A DNA stretch of 64,000 bases, from contig NZ_JBDPZC010000011.1 in NCBI RefSeq assembly GCF_039872765.1, positions 102,053-166,052 on the forward strand. Direction: 5' to 3'. The stretch is from Roseateles_B flavus. GTDB taxonomy: Bacteria > Pseudomonadota > Gammaproteobacteria > Burkholderiales > Burkholderiaceae_C. Positions 10,650 through 19,356 of this stretch are shown piece by piece. Each line of letters begins with the position of its first letter. Within the stretch, counting starts at the first letter, position 1. The notes under the pieces are model-generated. The model saw only the letters and a list, made by a program, of their open reading frames with translations. It was not told where the DNA came from and did no database searches. The position numbers were made by a program, and so were the translations under genes.

Positions 10650-11447
10650 GTGGAGACATTGCATATTGCGGTGGACGCGCGCGGCGTGGCGCGCGTCACC
10701 ATGACCCGTCCGGAGGTGTTCAACGCCTTCAACGAGCAGATGATCGGCGAGCTGGACCAGGCCTTCGAGCGGCTGACGGCCGACCCCAAGGTGCGCGTCA
10801 TCGTGCTGGCCGGCGCCGGCAAGGCCTTCAGCGCTGGCGCTGACATCCAGTGGATGCAGCGCGCAGCCCAGGCCAGCCAGGAATGGAACCTGCAGGATGC
10901 GCGGCGTTTCGCAGCCATGCTGTACCGCATCCAGTCCTGCCCCAAGCCCACCATTGCCCGCGTGCAGGGCGTGGCGCTGGGCGGTGGCGTCGGGCTGACG
11001 GCGGCCTGCGACATCGCCGTGGCCAGCCAGGACGCCCGCTTCGCGGTGAGCGAGGCGCGCTTCGGCATCCTGCCGGCCGTGATCGGTCCCTATGTGGTCA
11101 ATGCCGTGGGCAGCCGCCAGGCGCGCCGCCTGGCCCTGACGGGCAGCCGCATCCCCGCCACTGAAGCGCTGGCCCTGGGGCTGGTGCATGAGGTCGTGGC
11201 CCCCGAGGCCCTGGACGAGGCCCTGGAGCGCTGGCTGAGCGAGCTGCTGGCCAACGGCCCGCAGGCCCAGGCCGAGATCAAGCAGCTGCTGGGCCAGCTC
11301 TGCGTCGGCCCGGTGACCGAGGAGGTGCGCGAGCTCACGGCCCAGACCATCTCCCGTGTGCGCGTGGGCGCGGAGGCTCGCGAGGGCTTTGCCGCCTTCA
11401 TGGCCAAGCGTCCGGCGCCCTGGGTGCCGCAAGGGGAGGGCGCATGA
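10650..11447 (+). CDS. Enoyl-CoA hydratase/isomerase family protein (methylglutaconyl-CoA hydratase-like)
   Basis: A 265-residue crotonase-fold enzyme acting on acyl-CoA. GKAFSAGADIQWMQ is the first oxyanion-hole and CoA-binding segment, and ALGGGVGLTAACDIA is the second. The Glu in VSEARFGILPA matches the protonating Glu, while the other catalytic Glu of classical hydratases (GGGxE) is Gly here. That pattern, with the IGPYVVNAVG segment, is closest to LiuC/methylglutaconyl-CoA hydratases. The start is GTG, supported by AAGGAG 8 bp upstream. The stop overlaps the dehydrogenase start (ATGA), so the two genes are coupled. Confidence 0.9.
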   Translation: METLHIAVDARGVARVTMTRPEVFNAFNEQMIGELDQAFERLTADPKVRVIVLAGAGKAFSAGADIQWMQRAAQASQEWNLQDARRFAAMLYRIQSCPKPTIARVQGVALGGGVGLTAACDIAVASQDARFAVSEARFGILPAVIGPYVVNAVGSRQARRLALTGSRIPATEALALGLVHEVVAPEALDEALERWLSELLANGPQAQAEIKQLLGQLCVGPVTEEVRELTAQTISRVRVGAEAREGFAAFMAKRPAPWVPQGEGA

Positions 11448-12970
11448 GCGAGGTCCAGCAATGGGCGGTGGCGAGCAAGCCCGCCGCTGAAGCCCTGATC
11501 GGCGTGATCGGCGCTGGCGTGATGGGCGCGGGCATTGCTCAGGTGGCAGCCCAGGCCGGTCATCCGGTGCGGCTGATGGACGTCCGCGAAGGCGCCGCCG
11601 CCGCCGCGCACGGTCAGATCGCCAAGGCCCTGGAAGGCCTGGTGGCCAAGGGGCGCATGGAGGCAGCCGAGCGCGAGGCCGTGCTGGCGCGCATCCAGCC
11701 GGTGTCGGCCCTGGCTGAGCTGGCTGGCGCGGCCCTGGTGGTCGAGGTCATCATTGAAAAGCTGGAGCCCAAGCAGGCCCTGCTGCGCGAGCTGGACGCC
11801 CTGCTGGGGCCGGACGCGCTGATCGCCTCGAACACCTCGTCGATCAGCATCACCGCGCTGGCCAATGGCATGCAGCGTCCCGGCCGCCTGGTGGGCATGC
11901 ATTTCTTCAATCCCGTGCCGCTGATGAAGCTGGTGGAGGTGGTGTCCGGGGCGGAGACGCTGGTCTCTGTGGCGGAAGCCATCTACGAGCTTTCGCGGCG
12001 CTGGGGCAAGGCGCCCGTGCATGCGAAGTCGACGCCTGGCTTCATCGTCAACCGCATCGCCCGCCCCTATTACGCCGAGACCCTGGCCCTGCTGCTGGAG
12101 CAGGCCGGCACGCCCGCGCAGCTGGACCGCGCCTTGCGTGCGGTGGGCTTCCGCATGGGCCCCTGCGAGCTGATGGACCTGATCGGGCATGACACCAACT
12201 TCCTGGTGACCCAGTCCGTCTTCGAGGCCAACTTCGGTGACAAGCGCTACATGCCCTCCCTGGTGCAGAAGGCCCTGGTGGACGGGGGACGCCTGGGCCG
12301 CAAGGTCGGTAAGGGCTTCTATGAGGGCGTGCCCGTGGCGCCGGCTCCCGTGGAGCGCCAGGGTGCCGCTGCCCTGCCGCCCGTGCAGCTGCTGGGCAGC
12401 GGTGCGCTGGTCGACGGCCTGGCACAAGCCCTGGAAGCCGCCGGCGTCGCCTTCGAGCGCCAGAGGCAGTCCAGCTGGGCCGGCCTGGTGATGGGGGCGC
12501 TGCAGCTGCGCATGAGCACCGGCCGCTGCGCCGCCGAACTCGCAAGGCAGACTGGTCATGCCGAGCTGGCCGTGATCGACTGGCCCATCCAGGGCCCGCG
12601 CACCGAGGCCCTGGCGCTGGCCTTCGCCCCGCGCTGCAGCGAGGCCAGCCGTGAGCAGGCGCTGCGGCTCTTCGCTGCCTTGGGCTGGGCCCCGCTGGTT
12701 CTGCGCGACGCGCCCGGCCTGGTGGTCGCCCGCACGCTGGCCATGCTGGTCAACGAGGGCGCGGATGCCGTCTGGCAGGGCGTCTGCGACGAGGCCGCCG
12801 CCGATCAGGCCATGAAGCTGGGCGTCAACTACCCGGCCGGGCCCTTCGAGTGGCTGGCACAGCTGGGCGTCGCGCCCGTGGTCGAGACCCTGGACGCGCT
12901 CTTTGAGGCCTGCCGCAACGAGCGCTACCGCGTCAGTCCGCTGCTGCGGCAACGCCTGTGGGCCGACTGA
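11444..12970 (+). CDS. 3-hydroxyacyl-CoA dehydrogenase (PaaH/FadB-C type)
   Basis: A 508-residue NAD-dependent dehydrogenase that oxidises 3-hydroxyacyl-CoA. The Rossmann motif is IGVIGAGVMGAGIA near the N-terminus. ASNTSSIS and GMHFFNPVPLMKLVEV carry the catalytic Ser and His regions. Two C-terminal 3HCDH domains follow (about 190-290 and 415-505), the arrangement of PaaH-type enzymes of about 500 residues. It overlaps the upstream hydratase gene by 4 bp and probably performs the next beta-oxidation step on its product. A bidirectional terminator follows. Confidence 0.94.
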   Translation: MSEVQQWAVASKPAAEALIGVIGAGVMGAGIAQVAAQAGHPVRLMDVREGAAAAAHGQIAKALEGLVAKGRMEAAEREAVLARIQPVSALAELAGAALVVEVIIEKLEPKQALLRELDALLGPDALIASNTSSISITALANGMQRPGRLVGMHFFNPVPLMKLVEVVSGAETLVSVAEAIYELSRRWGKAPVHAKSTPGFIVNRIARPYYAETLALLLEQAGTPAQLDRALRAVGFRMGPCELMDLIGHDTNFLVTQSVFEANFGDKRYMPSLVQKALVDGGRLGRKVGKGFYEGVPVAPAPVERQGAAALPPVQLLGSGALVDGLAQALEAAGVAFERQRQSSWAGLVMGALQLRMSTGRCAAELARQTGHAELAVIDWPIQGPRTEALALAFAPRCSEASREQALRLFAALGWAPLVLRDAPGLVVARTLAMLVNEGADAVWQGVCDEAAADQAMKLGVNYPAGPFEWLAQLGVAPVVETLDALFEACRNERYRVSPLLRQRLWAD

Positions 12971-12989
12971 GCGTCAGCCGCCGCAAACG

Positions 12990-13016
12990 AAAAGCCGCCT
13001 TCGAGGCGGCTTTTTC
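12990..13016. terminator. Bidirectional terminator between dehydrogenase and IclR gene
   Basis: AAAGCCGCCT - TCG - AGGCGGCTTT with a T-run on the right and an A-run on the left. It can serve both convergent genes. Confidence 0.85.
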
Positions 13017-13040
13017 ACGGCGTGGCGCGGAGCCGCCCGT

Positions 13041-13880
13041 TCAGAGCAGCATGCGCAGGTGCTGCTGCGCCTGCAGCAGGGGCGGCAGGGCATGCTCGAC
13101 CAGCTGCTCCATGCTCATGCGCGAGGCGTGGATGGAAATGTTGAGGGCGGCGACCACATCGCCACGGTAGTTCTTCAGCGGCACCGCCAGGGTGCGCAGG
13201 CCGAGCTCGAGCTCCTGGTCCACGCTGGCGTAGCCCAGGGTCCGGGCGCGGGCAACCTCGGTGCGCAGCCGGTCCGGGTTGGTGATGGTGTGGGGAGTGA
13301 CCGGTTCCAGCGTCTGGCGGGCGATCCAGGCGTCGGCGTCTTCGGGCGCCAGCGCAGCCAGCAGGGCGCGGCCGTTGGCGGAGCAGTAGGCCGGGACGCG
13401 GCCGCCGGACTGCAGGTGCTGGGACAGCACACGGCCGGCGCTGGTGGCGGCAATGCAGATCACGTCATTGCCATCCAGCACACCGGCAGCGCTGGCTTCC
13501 TTGAGCGCAAAGGCCAGCTTGTGCAGTTCGGGCTCCACGATGCGGGGCAGGCGTGCCGAGTGCATATAGCTCTGGCCCAGGCGCAGCACCTTGGGCGTGA
13601 GCGCGAACATCTTGCGGTCCTGGGACACGAAGCCCAGGTAGCTGAGGGTCAGCAGATAGCGGCGGGCGGCCGCACGGGTCAGGCCGGTGCGGGCGGCCAC
13701 CTCGCTGATGGTGAGGCGGGGACGTTCCTGATCGAAAGCTTCGATCACGGCCAGTCCCTTCTCCAGGCCGGCCACGAGGTCGCGTTTCAGCGGCGTCTGT
13801 GGTTCCAGAGAGACAGTGGCGGCCGAACTGGGCGGCACTGCGACAGAGGCGAGATCATCAAGGGCGCGAGCAGCAGACAT
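13041..13880 (-). CDS. IclR family transcriptional regulator (PcaR/PobR-like)
   Basis: A 279-residue regulator with an N-terminal winged helix-turn-helix (about residues 35-95; LTISEVAARTGLTRAAARRYL) and a C-terminal IclR effector domain. The AAARRYLLTL and GYASVDQELELGLRTLAVP segments are typical of the PcaR/PcaU/PobR subgroup, which controls protocatechuate and beta-ketoadipate genes. The neighbouring thiolase is of the beta-ketoadipyl-CoA type, which fits. I chose the ATG giving MSAARALDD; an in-frame start further upstream exists but has no family-like sequence. A palindrome overlaps its promoter, consistent with autoregulation. Confidence 0.9.
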   Translation of the reverse strand: MSAARALDDLASVAVPPSSAATVSLEPQTPLKRDLVAGLEKGLAVIEAFDQERPRLTISEVAARTGLTRAAARRYLLTLSYLGFVSQDRKMFALTPKVLRLGQSYMHSARLPRIVEPELHKLAFALKEASAAGVLDGNDVICIAATSAGRVLSQHLQSGGRVPAYCSANGRALLAALAPEDADAWIARQTLEPVTPHTITNPDRLRTEVARARTLGYASVDQELELGLRTLAVPLKNYRGDVVAALNISIHASRMSMEQLVEHALPPLLQAQQHLRMLL

Positions 13881-13939
13881 GGCGTTCCAGGGTCCGATGG
13901 GCGCCCAAAGTGGTCTGAGCGCGATCAATTCAAGCGCCG

Positions 13940-13975
13940 ACTATAGAAGTCTGTCACTACAACGTGTGACGACTT
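13940..13975 (-). promoter_or_regulatory. Promoter and operator-like inverted repeat of the iclR-type gene
   Basis: On the minus strand TATAGT (13940-13945) is a good -10 element 60 bp before the start codon. Immediately upstream an interrupted inverted repeat, AAGTC-n-GTCAC against GTGAC-GACTT (13947-13975), covers the -35 position. This is where an autorepressing regulator would bind. Confidence 0.5.
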
Positions 13976-14368
13976 CGCAAGAACTGGGCGACGAACGCAC
14001 ATCTATGCACCAATTTGGTGATTTTAAGGCGCACGCATCTGACGGCCTGGTGCAGGTCGCTTCGAGCGGGCCCCAGACACCTCACGGCACCGGGTTGCGG
14101 ATCATCCCCCTGTCTTGCTTCTTGTTTGCCGGCAAGTCTCGGGAGGGGCCTTGAACGTACGCATATGACTTTCGACATATGTGTGATATATGGCCCCAGC
14201 GGAGCCAGTATCACACGATCCCGGGCCGCGCAGCTGTCCGGGCGACCAGCCCAATGGGGGAGGGCTGGGCGAAAGCGTTCGCAGAGCGTTCGCGGAGCGT
14301 TCGCGGAGCGTCCGTATGGCGTCCGTCTGGAGAACGCCTGGTGGGCGCCGGGGCCCCCCGGGGTGCGC
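13976..14368. other. Non-coding interval between iclR-type gene and thiolase gene
   Basis: About 390 bp with no credible gene; the open frames across it look like antisense or compositional frames. It is less GC-rich at its left end. It contains CATATG repeated at 14162-14167 and 14175-14180, and the 11-bp tandem array listed separately. Since it lies downstream of the thiolase and upstream of the regulator, both on the minus strand, it may carry the regulator's promoter and sites acting on it. Confidence 0.5.
14274..14328. repeat. Tandem 11-bp repeat, about five copies
   Basis: Units are AGCGTTCGCAG (14274), AGCGTTCGCGG (14285), AGCGTTCGCGG (14296), AGCGTCCGTAT (14307) and GGCGTCCGTCT (14318). 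The first three are nearly identical and the last two are degenerate. The array lies 40 bp past the thiolase stop codon. The 11-bp period is close to one helical turn. Confidence 0.85.
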
Positions 14369-15571
14369 TCAGACCCGCTCGAGCACGAGCGCGATGCCCT
14401 GGCCGACGCCGATGCACATGGTGCACAGGGCGTAGCGGCCGCCCGTGCGCTGGAGCTGGTTGGCGGCGGTGAGCGCCAGGCGGGCACCGCTGGCACCCAG
14501 CGGATGGCCCAGGGCGATGGCGCCGCCGTTGGGGTTGACGCGGGGATCGTCATCCTGAAGGCCCAACTGGCGCAGCACGGCCAGCCCCTGGGCCGCAAAG
14601 GCCTCGTTCAGCTCGATCACGTCCATCTGGTCCAGGCTGAGCCCGGCACGGGCGAGCACCGCCTGCGTGGCCGGAGCCGGGCCGATGCCCATGATGCGCG
14701 GCGCGACGCCCGCCGTGGCCATGGCCACGACCCGGGCGCGGGGCGTCAGGCCATGGCGCTGGACGGCGGTCTCGCTGGCCATCAGCAGTGCCACGGCGCC
14801 GTCGTTGACGCCGGAGGCGTTGCCGGCCGTCACCGAGCCCTCGGGGCTCACCACGCCCTTGAGCCGTGCGAGCGCCTCCAGGCTGGTGTCGCGGGGATGC
14901 TCGTCCTGGCGCACCCACAGGGATTCGCCCTTCTTCTGGGGAATCTCGACCGGGCAGATCTCGGCGTCGAAGAAGCCGGCCTGCTGGGCGGCCAGCGTCT
15001 TCTTCTGGCTGGCCAGGGCCATGCGGTCCTGGGCTTCGCGCTCGATGCCGAACTCGCGCGCCACGTTCTCGGCGGTCTCTGGCATGGAGTCGACGCCGTA
15101 CTGGCTCTTCATCAGCTTGTTGATGAAACGCCAGCCGATGGTGGTGTCATAGACCGCGTTCTGGCGCGAGAAGGCGGCGTCGGCCTTGGGCATCACGAAG
15201 GGGGCGCGGCTCATGCTCTCCACGCCGCCGGCGATCAGCAGGTCCGCCTCCCCGGCCTTGATGGCGCGCGCGGCGCTGCCCACGGCGTCCAGGCCCGAGC
15301 CGCACAGCCGGTTGAGCGTGACGCCCGGTACGCTGATCGGCAGGCCGGCCAGCAGGGCGGCCATGCGGGCGACGTTGCGGTTGTCCTCCCCGGCCTGGTT
15401 GGCGCAGCCGTAGAAGACATCTTCCAGCGCCTGCCAGTCCAGCTGGGGGTGGCGGGCCATGAGGGCCCTGATGGGCAGGGCGCCCAGGTCATCGGCGCGC
15501 ACGCTGGCGAGCGCGCCGCCGTAGCGGCCGAAGGGCGTGCGTTGGCCGTCGCAGAGATAGGCAGTCTTCAT
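14369..15571 (-). CDS. pcaF: 3-oxoadipyl-CoA / acetyl-CoA thiolase (PcaF/PaaJ type)
   Basis: A 400-residue thiolase that cleaves 3-oxoacyl-CoA with CoA. LNRLCGSGLDAVG contains the acyl-accepting Cys, NPNGGAIALGHPLGASG the catalytic His, and CTMCIGVGQGIA the second active-site Cys. The N-terminal segment YGCANQAGEDNRNVARMA is characteristic of beta-ketoadipyl-CoA thiolases (PcaF/PaaJ). The length is as expected. An IclR/PcaR-like regulator lies downstream on the same strand, and two palindromes occupy the upstream region. The pcaF assignment over a generic acetyl-CoA acetyltransferase is a judgement from sequence signature and context. Confidence 0.88.
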   Translation of the reverse strand: MKTAYLCDGQRTPFGRYGGALASVRADDLGALPIRALMARHPQLDWQALEDVFYGCANQAGEDNRNVARMAALLAGLPISVPGVTLNRLCGSGLDAVGSAARAIKAGEADLLIAGGVESMSRAPFVMPKADAAFSRQNAVYDTTIGWRFINKLMKSQYGVDSMPETAENVAREFGIEREAQDRMALASQKKTLAAQQAGFFDAEICPVEIPQKKGESLWVRQDEHPRDTSLEALARLKGVVSPEGSVTAGNASGVNDGAVALLMASETAVQRHGLTPRARVVAMATAGVAPRIMGIGPAPATQAVLARAGLSLDQMDVIELNEAFAAQGLAVLRQLGLQDDDPRVNPNGGAIALGHPLGASGARLALTAANQLQRTGGRYALCTMCIGVGQGIALVLERV

Positions 15572-15658
15572 GGGGTCCTCAAGTGTGCTGGGTCGTGGGC
15601 GGGGCTTGCCTCGCCGGCCGCCGGGATGATGGGTGATCTTGACGATAGCTTGATTCGA

Positions 15659-15695
15659 AAAGTTCTTTAATAGAACTTTCGTTCATCAAATGAAC
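15659..15695. promoter_or_regulatory. Two adjacent palindromes upstream of the thiolase (IclR-type operator candidate)
   Basis: AAAGTTC-TTTAATA-GAACTTT (15659-15679) is followed directly by GTTCAT-CAA-ATGAAC (15681-15695). Together they place four GTTC/GAAC half-sites in 37 bp of AT-rich DNA. They lie 88 bp upstream of the thiolase start and 171 bp upstream of the HD-GYP gene on the other strand. Multiple GTTC-type half-sites resemble PcaU/PobR/PcaR operators. Confidence 0.6.
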
Positions 15696-15865
15696 ATGCT
15701 AGGCCTGTGCGATCTTTCCAGTCAAGCGCAGGCCTGTTGGCGCACATACGTCAGCGAGGTGTATCCGTCCGTGTAAAGTTCCCCAGTGCGTCGCTCAAGT
15801 TCTCCGGACCCGCGGCCGATGCATCGCAAGAGGGCGCCCCCGGAGGAAAAGGGCGTAGGACACGC

Positions 15866-17140
15866 ATGAAGGACAACGCAACAGATCCGCTGATTGACGT
15901 GGCCCAGCTGAAGGTCGGGATGTTCATCCATCTGGACCTGGGCTGGATGTCGCACCCCTTCCCGCTGAGCAGCTTCAAGCTGAGCTCGGAAGACCAGCTG
16001 CTGGTGCTGCGCCGCCTGGGTCTCAAGCAGGTGCGCTGGAGTCCTGGCAAGAGCGAACTGCCCGACGATGCGCCACCGGCCGCCGTCGTGGCGGAGCCGA
16101 GCAATCCGGCCCTCAGTCCCGAGCAACAGCTCAAGGACGCCCATCGCCAGGCGCTGGCCGCCCAGCGCGAGGCGCTGTCGCTGTGCGAAAAACAGTACGC
16201 CGAGGCCGCCGCGGCCTTCAAGAACATCGTCGACCTCGTCCCCCGCGAGCCTGTCAATTCGCGGGACCAGTCCACCGCGCTGGTCAGCGCCTTGCTGGAC
16301 AAGATGCTGGTCGAGGGTGACCTCAACATCCGCCTGCTCAACGAAGGCGCCGGCGACCGTGGCACGGCGCACGCCTTGAACGTGTCCATCATTTCCCTGC
16401 TGCTGGGCCGTGCCTTCGGCCTGGGGCGCGAAGAGATGATGGACCTGGGCGTGGGAGCCCTGTTGCACGACATCGGCAAGCTCGAGCTGCCGCCGCGGCT
16501 GCGCCATCGGGACGAGAGCTTCACCTCCGCCGAGAGCCAGGTCTACCAGACCCATGTGGTCAAGGGCGTGGCCCTGGCCAAGCAGATGGACCTCGCTGCC
16601 GGGCCGCTGCTGGTGATCGCCCAGCATCATGAGAACGCGGATGGCTCGGGCTTCCCGCAGCGCATCAACGTGGATCGCATGAGCGCGGCCTCGCGCATCG
16701 TGGCCCTGGTCAACCGCTTCGATGGGCTGTGCAACCCGCTGCTGGTTTCCAAGGCCATGACGCCGCATGAGGCCCTGTCCCTGATGTTCGCGCAAGGGCG
16801 CAACCGCTTCGACGCCACCATGCTCAACGCCTTCATCCGCATGATGGGCGTCTATCCGCCGGGGTCGACCGTACAGCTGACCGACGACCGCTATGCGCTG
16901 GTCGTGGCCGTCAACTCCTCGCGCCCGCTGAAGCCGCGTGTCATGGTGCATGACGCCAAGGTCGCGCGCGAAGAGGCCCTGATCGTCAACCTGGAAGACC
17001 ATCCCGACCTGGGCATCCGCCGCAGCCTCAAGCCCGGTGCGCTGCCTCGCGCCTCGCTGGACTACCTCAGCCCGCGTGCGCGCGTGGCGTATTTCTTCGA
17101 GTCCTCCGCCGCCATGCCGTCGGGAGAGGTGTCGGTGTGA
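15866..17140 (+). CDS. HD-GYP domain protein with N-terminal DUF3391
   Basis: A 424-residue putative cyclic-di-GMP phosphodiesterase. Residues 1-130 are a DUF3391-like domain (LKVGMFIHLDLGWMSHPF), and an HD-GYP domain spans about 150-345. The metal site HD is in GALLHDIGKLELPPRL. The HHE..DGSGFPQ segment corresponds to HHExxDGxGYP, with Phe replacing the Tyr of GYP. That exchange is fairly common and does not rule out activity. The ATG at 15866 follows AGGA closely. Its final codons overlap the next gene (GTGA), so it is translationally coupled to a GGDEF-EAL protein. Confidence 0.92.
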   Translation: MKDNATDPLIDVAQLKVGMFIHLDLGWMSHPFPLSSFKLSSEDQLLVLRRLGLKQVRWSPGKSELPDDAPPAAVVAEPSNPALSPEQQLKDAHRQALAAQREALSLCEKQYAEAAAAFKNIVDLVPREPVNSRDQSTALVSALLDKMLVEGDLNIRLLNEGAGDRGTAHALNVSIISLLLGRAFGLGREEMMDLGVGALLHDIGKLELPPRLRHRDESFTSAESQVYQTHVVKGVALAKQMDLAAGPLLVIAQHHENADGSGFPQRINVDRMSAASRIVALVNRFDGLCNPLLVSKAMTPHEALSLMFAQGRNRFDATMLNAFIRMMGVYPPGSTVQLTDDRYALVVAVNSSRPLKPRVMVHDAKVAREEALIVNLEDHPDLGIRRSLKPGALPRASLDYLSPRARVAYFFESSAAMPSGEVSV

Positions 17141-19281
17141 GACCGCCCCGGCGGGAGACGCAGGCGGGCCAGGCGGATGAGTCGATTCCCAGTGCATTGG
17201 ATGCCTCGCACCATCGCGGCCTGCTGGACGCGTTGCAGGAGGCTGTCTGGCTGGTGGATGCCCATGGCCTGACGGTGCTGCAAGCCAACGAGGCGGCCCG
17301 GCAACTGCTGGGGCTGTCATCGGCGCAGCTGGTCGGGCGGCGCATCGAGTCCCTGTGCGTCACCCCGGAGGACCTGCTGTTCTGGAGCGAGGTCGCGGGC
17401 GGTGCCTGCGAGGAGCTCCACACCGAGACGCTCATGCGCCATGCCGACGGCCACACGCTCTGGGTGGACCGCAGGGCCTGCCTCGTGCAGGCGGACGGCG
17501 CCCATCCGCACGGGCGTGCCCTGTGGGTGGTCAGCATGCGGGACCTCAGCGCCCAGCGCCGCGGCGAGGAAGAGCGCGAGGCCCTGCTGGTGGACCTGCG
17601 CAGCACGCTGGAGTCCACGGCCGATGGAATCCTGGTGACCGACCTGGCCGGGCGCCTGCGCAACTTCAACCAGCGCTTCGCCACGCTCTGGGGCATTCCC
17701 GAGGACCTGCTGCAGCAGCGCGACGATGCGGCCGTGCAGGCCTGGATGCGGCGCAGCGTGACGGATGGCGCTGCCTATGCCGCGCGCCTGGCGGCCTTGC
17801 TGGACGCCCCCCTGCTGCAGAGCAGCGATGTGATCCAGCTGCTGGACGGTCGCGTGCTGGAGCGCGTCTCGTTGCCGCAGTGGAGCCGGCAGCGGCCCGT
17901 TGGCCGGGTGTTCTCCTTCCGCGACCTCAGCGACCAGCTGGCGGCCAGCCAGCGCATCGAGGAGCTTTCACACACCGACATGCTCACCGGGCTGCCCAAC
18001 CGGCGCGCCCTATCGCAGCGGGTGGAGTACGCCCGCGCGATCGCCAAGCGCGAGCACTCGGGCTTCGCGATGCTCTTCGTCGACCTCGACCGCTTCAAGC
18101 AGATCAATGACACGCTCGGCCATGCCTTTGGCGACCGCGTGCTGCGCGAAGTGGCGCAGCGCCTGCGCGACAGCCTGCGCGAGGTGGACACCGTGGCCAA
18201 GCTCTCGGGCGACGAATTCGCGCTCCTGATCCATGAGGCCGACGCCCGCGGCGCCGAGCACACGGCGCGGCGCGTGCTGGAGGCCATGGGCCGGCCCTTC
18301 GGCTTCGATGCCCTCAGCTTCACCGTGACCGCCAGCATCGGCATCGCCCTGTTTCCGGGCGACGGCGAATCGCTGGACGAGCTGACGTCCAGCGCCGAGC
18401 GCGCCATGCAGGGCGTCAAGGACAGCGGGCGGGCGGGCTTCCGCTTCCACCAGCCGCGCAAGGATGTGGACCTCCTGGCCCGCATGCGCCTGGATCACGC
18501 CATGCGCCAGGCCCTGCTGGACAGGCGCTTCCGCCTGCACTACCAGCCCCAGCTGGACCTGGCCAGCGGCCAGGTGATCGGTGCCGAGGCCCTGATCCGC
18601 TGGCGGGATCCGCTGCGCGGCGAGGTGTTGCCGGGCGAGTTCATCCCGGTGGCCGAGGAGAGCGGTTTCATCGTGGCCATCGGCGACTGGGTGCTGCATG
18701 AGGCGGTGGCGCAGGCGCAGCGCTGGTGGCAGCAAGGGCGCCGCATGCCGGTCGCGGTGAATGTGTCGGCCCTGCAGTTCCAGCAGGGGCAGTTCGTGGA
18801 CACCGTTCGCCAGGTGCTGAAGTCGGCCGGTCTGCCGCCGGATCTGCTGGAGCTGGAGCTCACCGAGTCCATCCTGCTGCGGGATGCCGACGAGGCCCTG
18901 CGCCGGCTGCAGGCCCTGGCCGAGCTGGGCGTCTGCCTGTCCATCGACGATTTCGGCACCGGCTATTCCAGTCTGGCCTACCTCAAGCGCTTCCCCATCC
19001 AGCGGCTCAAGATCGACCGCAGCTTCGTCCAGGGGCTGCCGGCGGACGCCAGCGATGCGGGCATCGTCCGCGCCGTGGCCCAGATGGGGCGGGCGCTGGG
19101 CCTGCAGGTCATCGCCGAAGGGGTGGAAAACGAGGCCCAGCGCGACTTCCTTCGCGAGGCCGGCTGCCATGAATACCAGGGCTATCTCTTCTCGCCGGCC
19201 CTGGATCTGGCCGCCTTCGAGACCCGGGTCTGGGGGGCCGAGCGCCCGGCCATTCGCCTCGTTCAGGGTGGGGTTGGCTGA
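17137..19281 (+). CDS. PAS-PAS-GGDEF-EAL cyclic-di-GMP turnover protein
   Basis: 714 residues with two PAS domains (about 25-140 and 155-265), GGDEF (about 270-430) and EAL (about 445-690). The cyclase motif is SGDEF, a tolerated variant, with an REVD I-site five residues before it. EAL residues are complete: AEALIRW, LELTES, DDFGTGYSSL, KIDRSF, AEGVEN. The start is a GTG overlapping the HD-GYP stop by 4 bp. Co-translation with an HD-GYP protein means this operon encodes all three classes of cyclic-di-GMP domain. No membrane segment is seen. Confidence 0.94.
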   Translation: MRPPRRETQAGQADESIPSALDASHHRGLLDALQEAVWLVDAHGLTVLQANEAARQLLGLSSAQLVGRRIESLCVTPEDLLFWSEVAGGACEELHTETLMRHADGHTLWVDRRACLVQADGAHPHGRALWVVSMRDLSAQRRGEEEREALLVDLRSTLESTADGILVTDLAGRLRNFNQRFATLWGIPEDLLQQRDDAAVQAWMRRSVTDGAAYAARLAALLDAPLLQSSDVIQLLDGRVLERVSLPQWSRQRPVGRVFSFRDLSDQLAASQRIEELSHTDMLTGLPNRRALSQRVEYARAIAKREHSGFAMLFVDLDRFKQINDTLGHAFGDRVLREVAQRLRDSLREVDTVAKLSGDEFALLIHEADARGAEHTARRVLEAMGRPFGFDALSFTVTASIGIALFPGDGESLDELTSSAERAMQGVKDSGRAGFRFHQPRKDVDLLARMRLDHAMRQALLDRRFRLHYQPQLDLASGQVIGAEALIRWRDPLRGEVLPGEFIPVAEESGFIVAIGDWVLHEAVAQAQRWWQQGRRMPVAVNVSALQFQQGQFVDTVRQVLKSAGLPPDLLELELTESILLRDADEALRRLQALAELGVCLSIDDFGTGYSSLAYLKRFPIQRLKIDRSFVQGLPADASDAGIVRAVAQMGRALGLQVIAEGVENEAQRDFLREAGCHEYQGYLFSPALDLAAFETRVWGAERPAIRLVQGGVG

Positions 19282-19356
19282 TCCCGCGTGCGCGAGGTCC
19301 ACAATAGGCCCACTGCTTTCCTCTCTTGATTGCGCCAGCGCCGCGCCGGGGTCCCC

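Noticed and set aside
13816..14154. 112-codon plus-strand frame across the iclR-type gene start and intergenic region
   Set aside because: It overlaps the regulator and its promoter palindrome and has no ribosome-binding site or family-like sequence.
14274..14328. Tandem repeat read as a CRISPR array
   Set aside because: Units are 11 bp with no spacers, and no cas genes are present.
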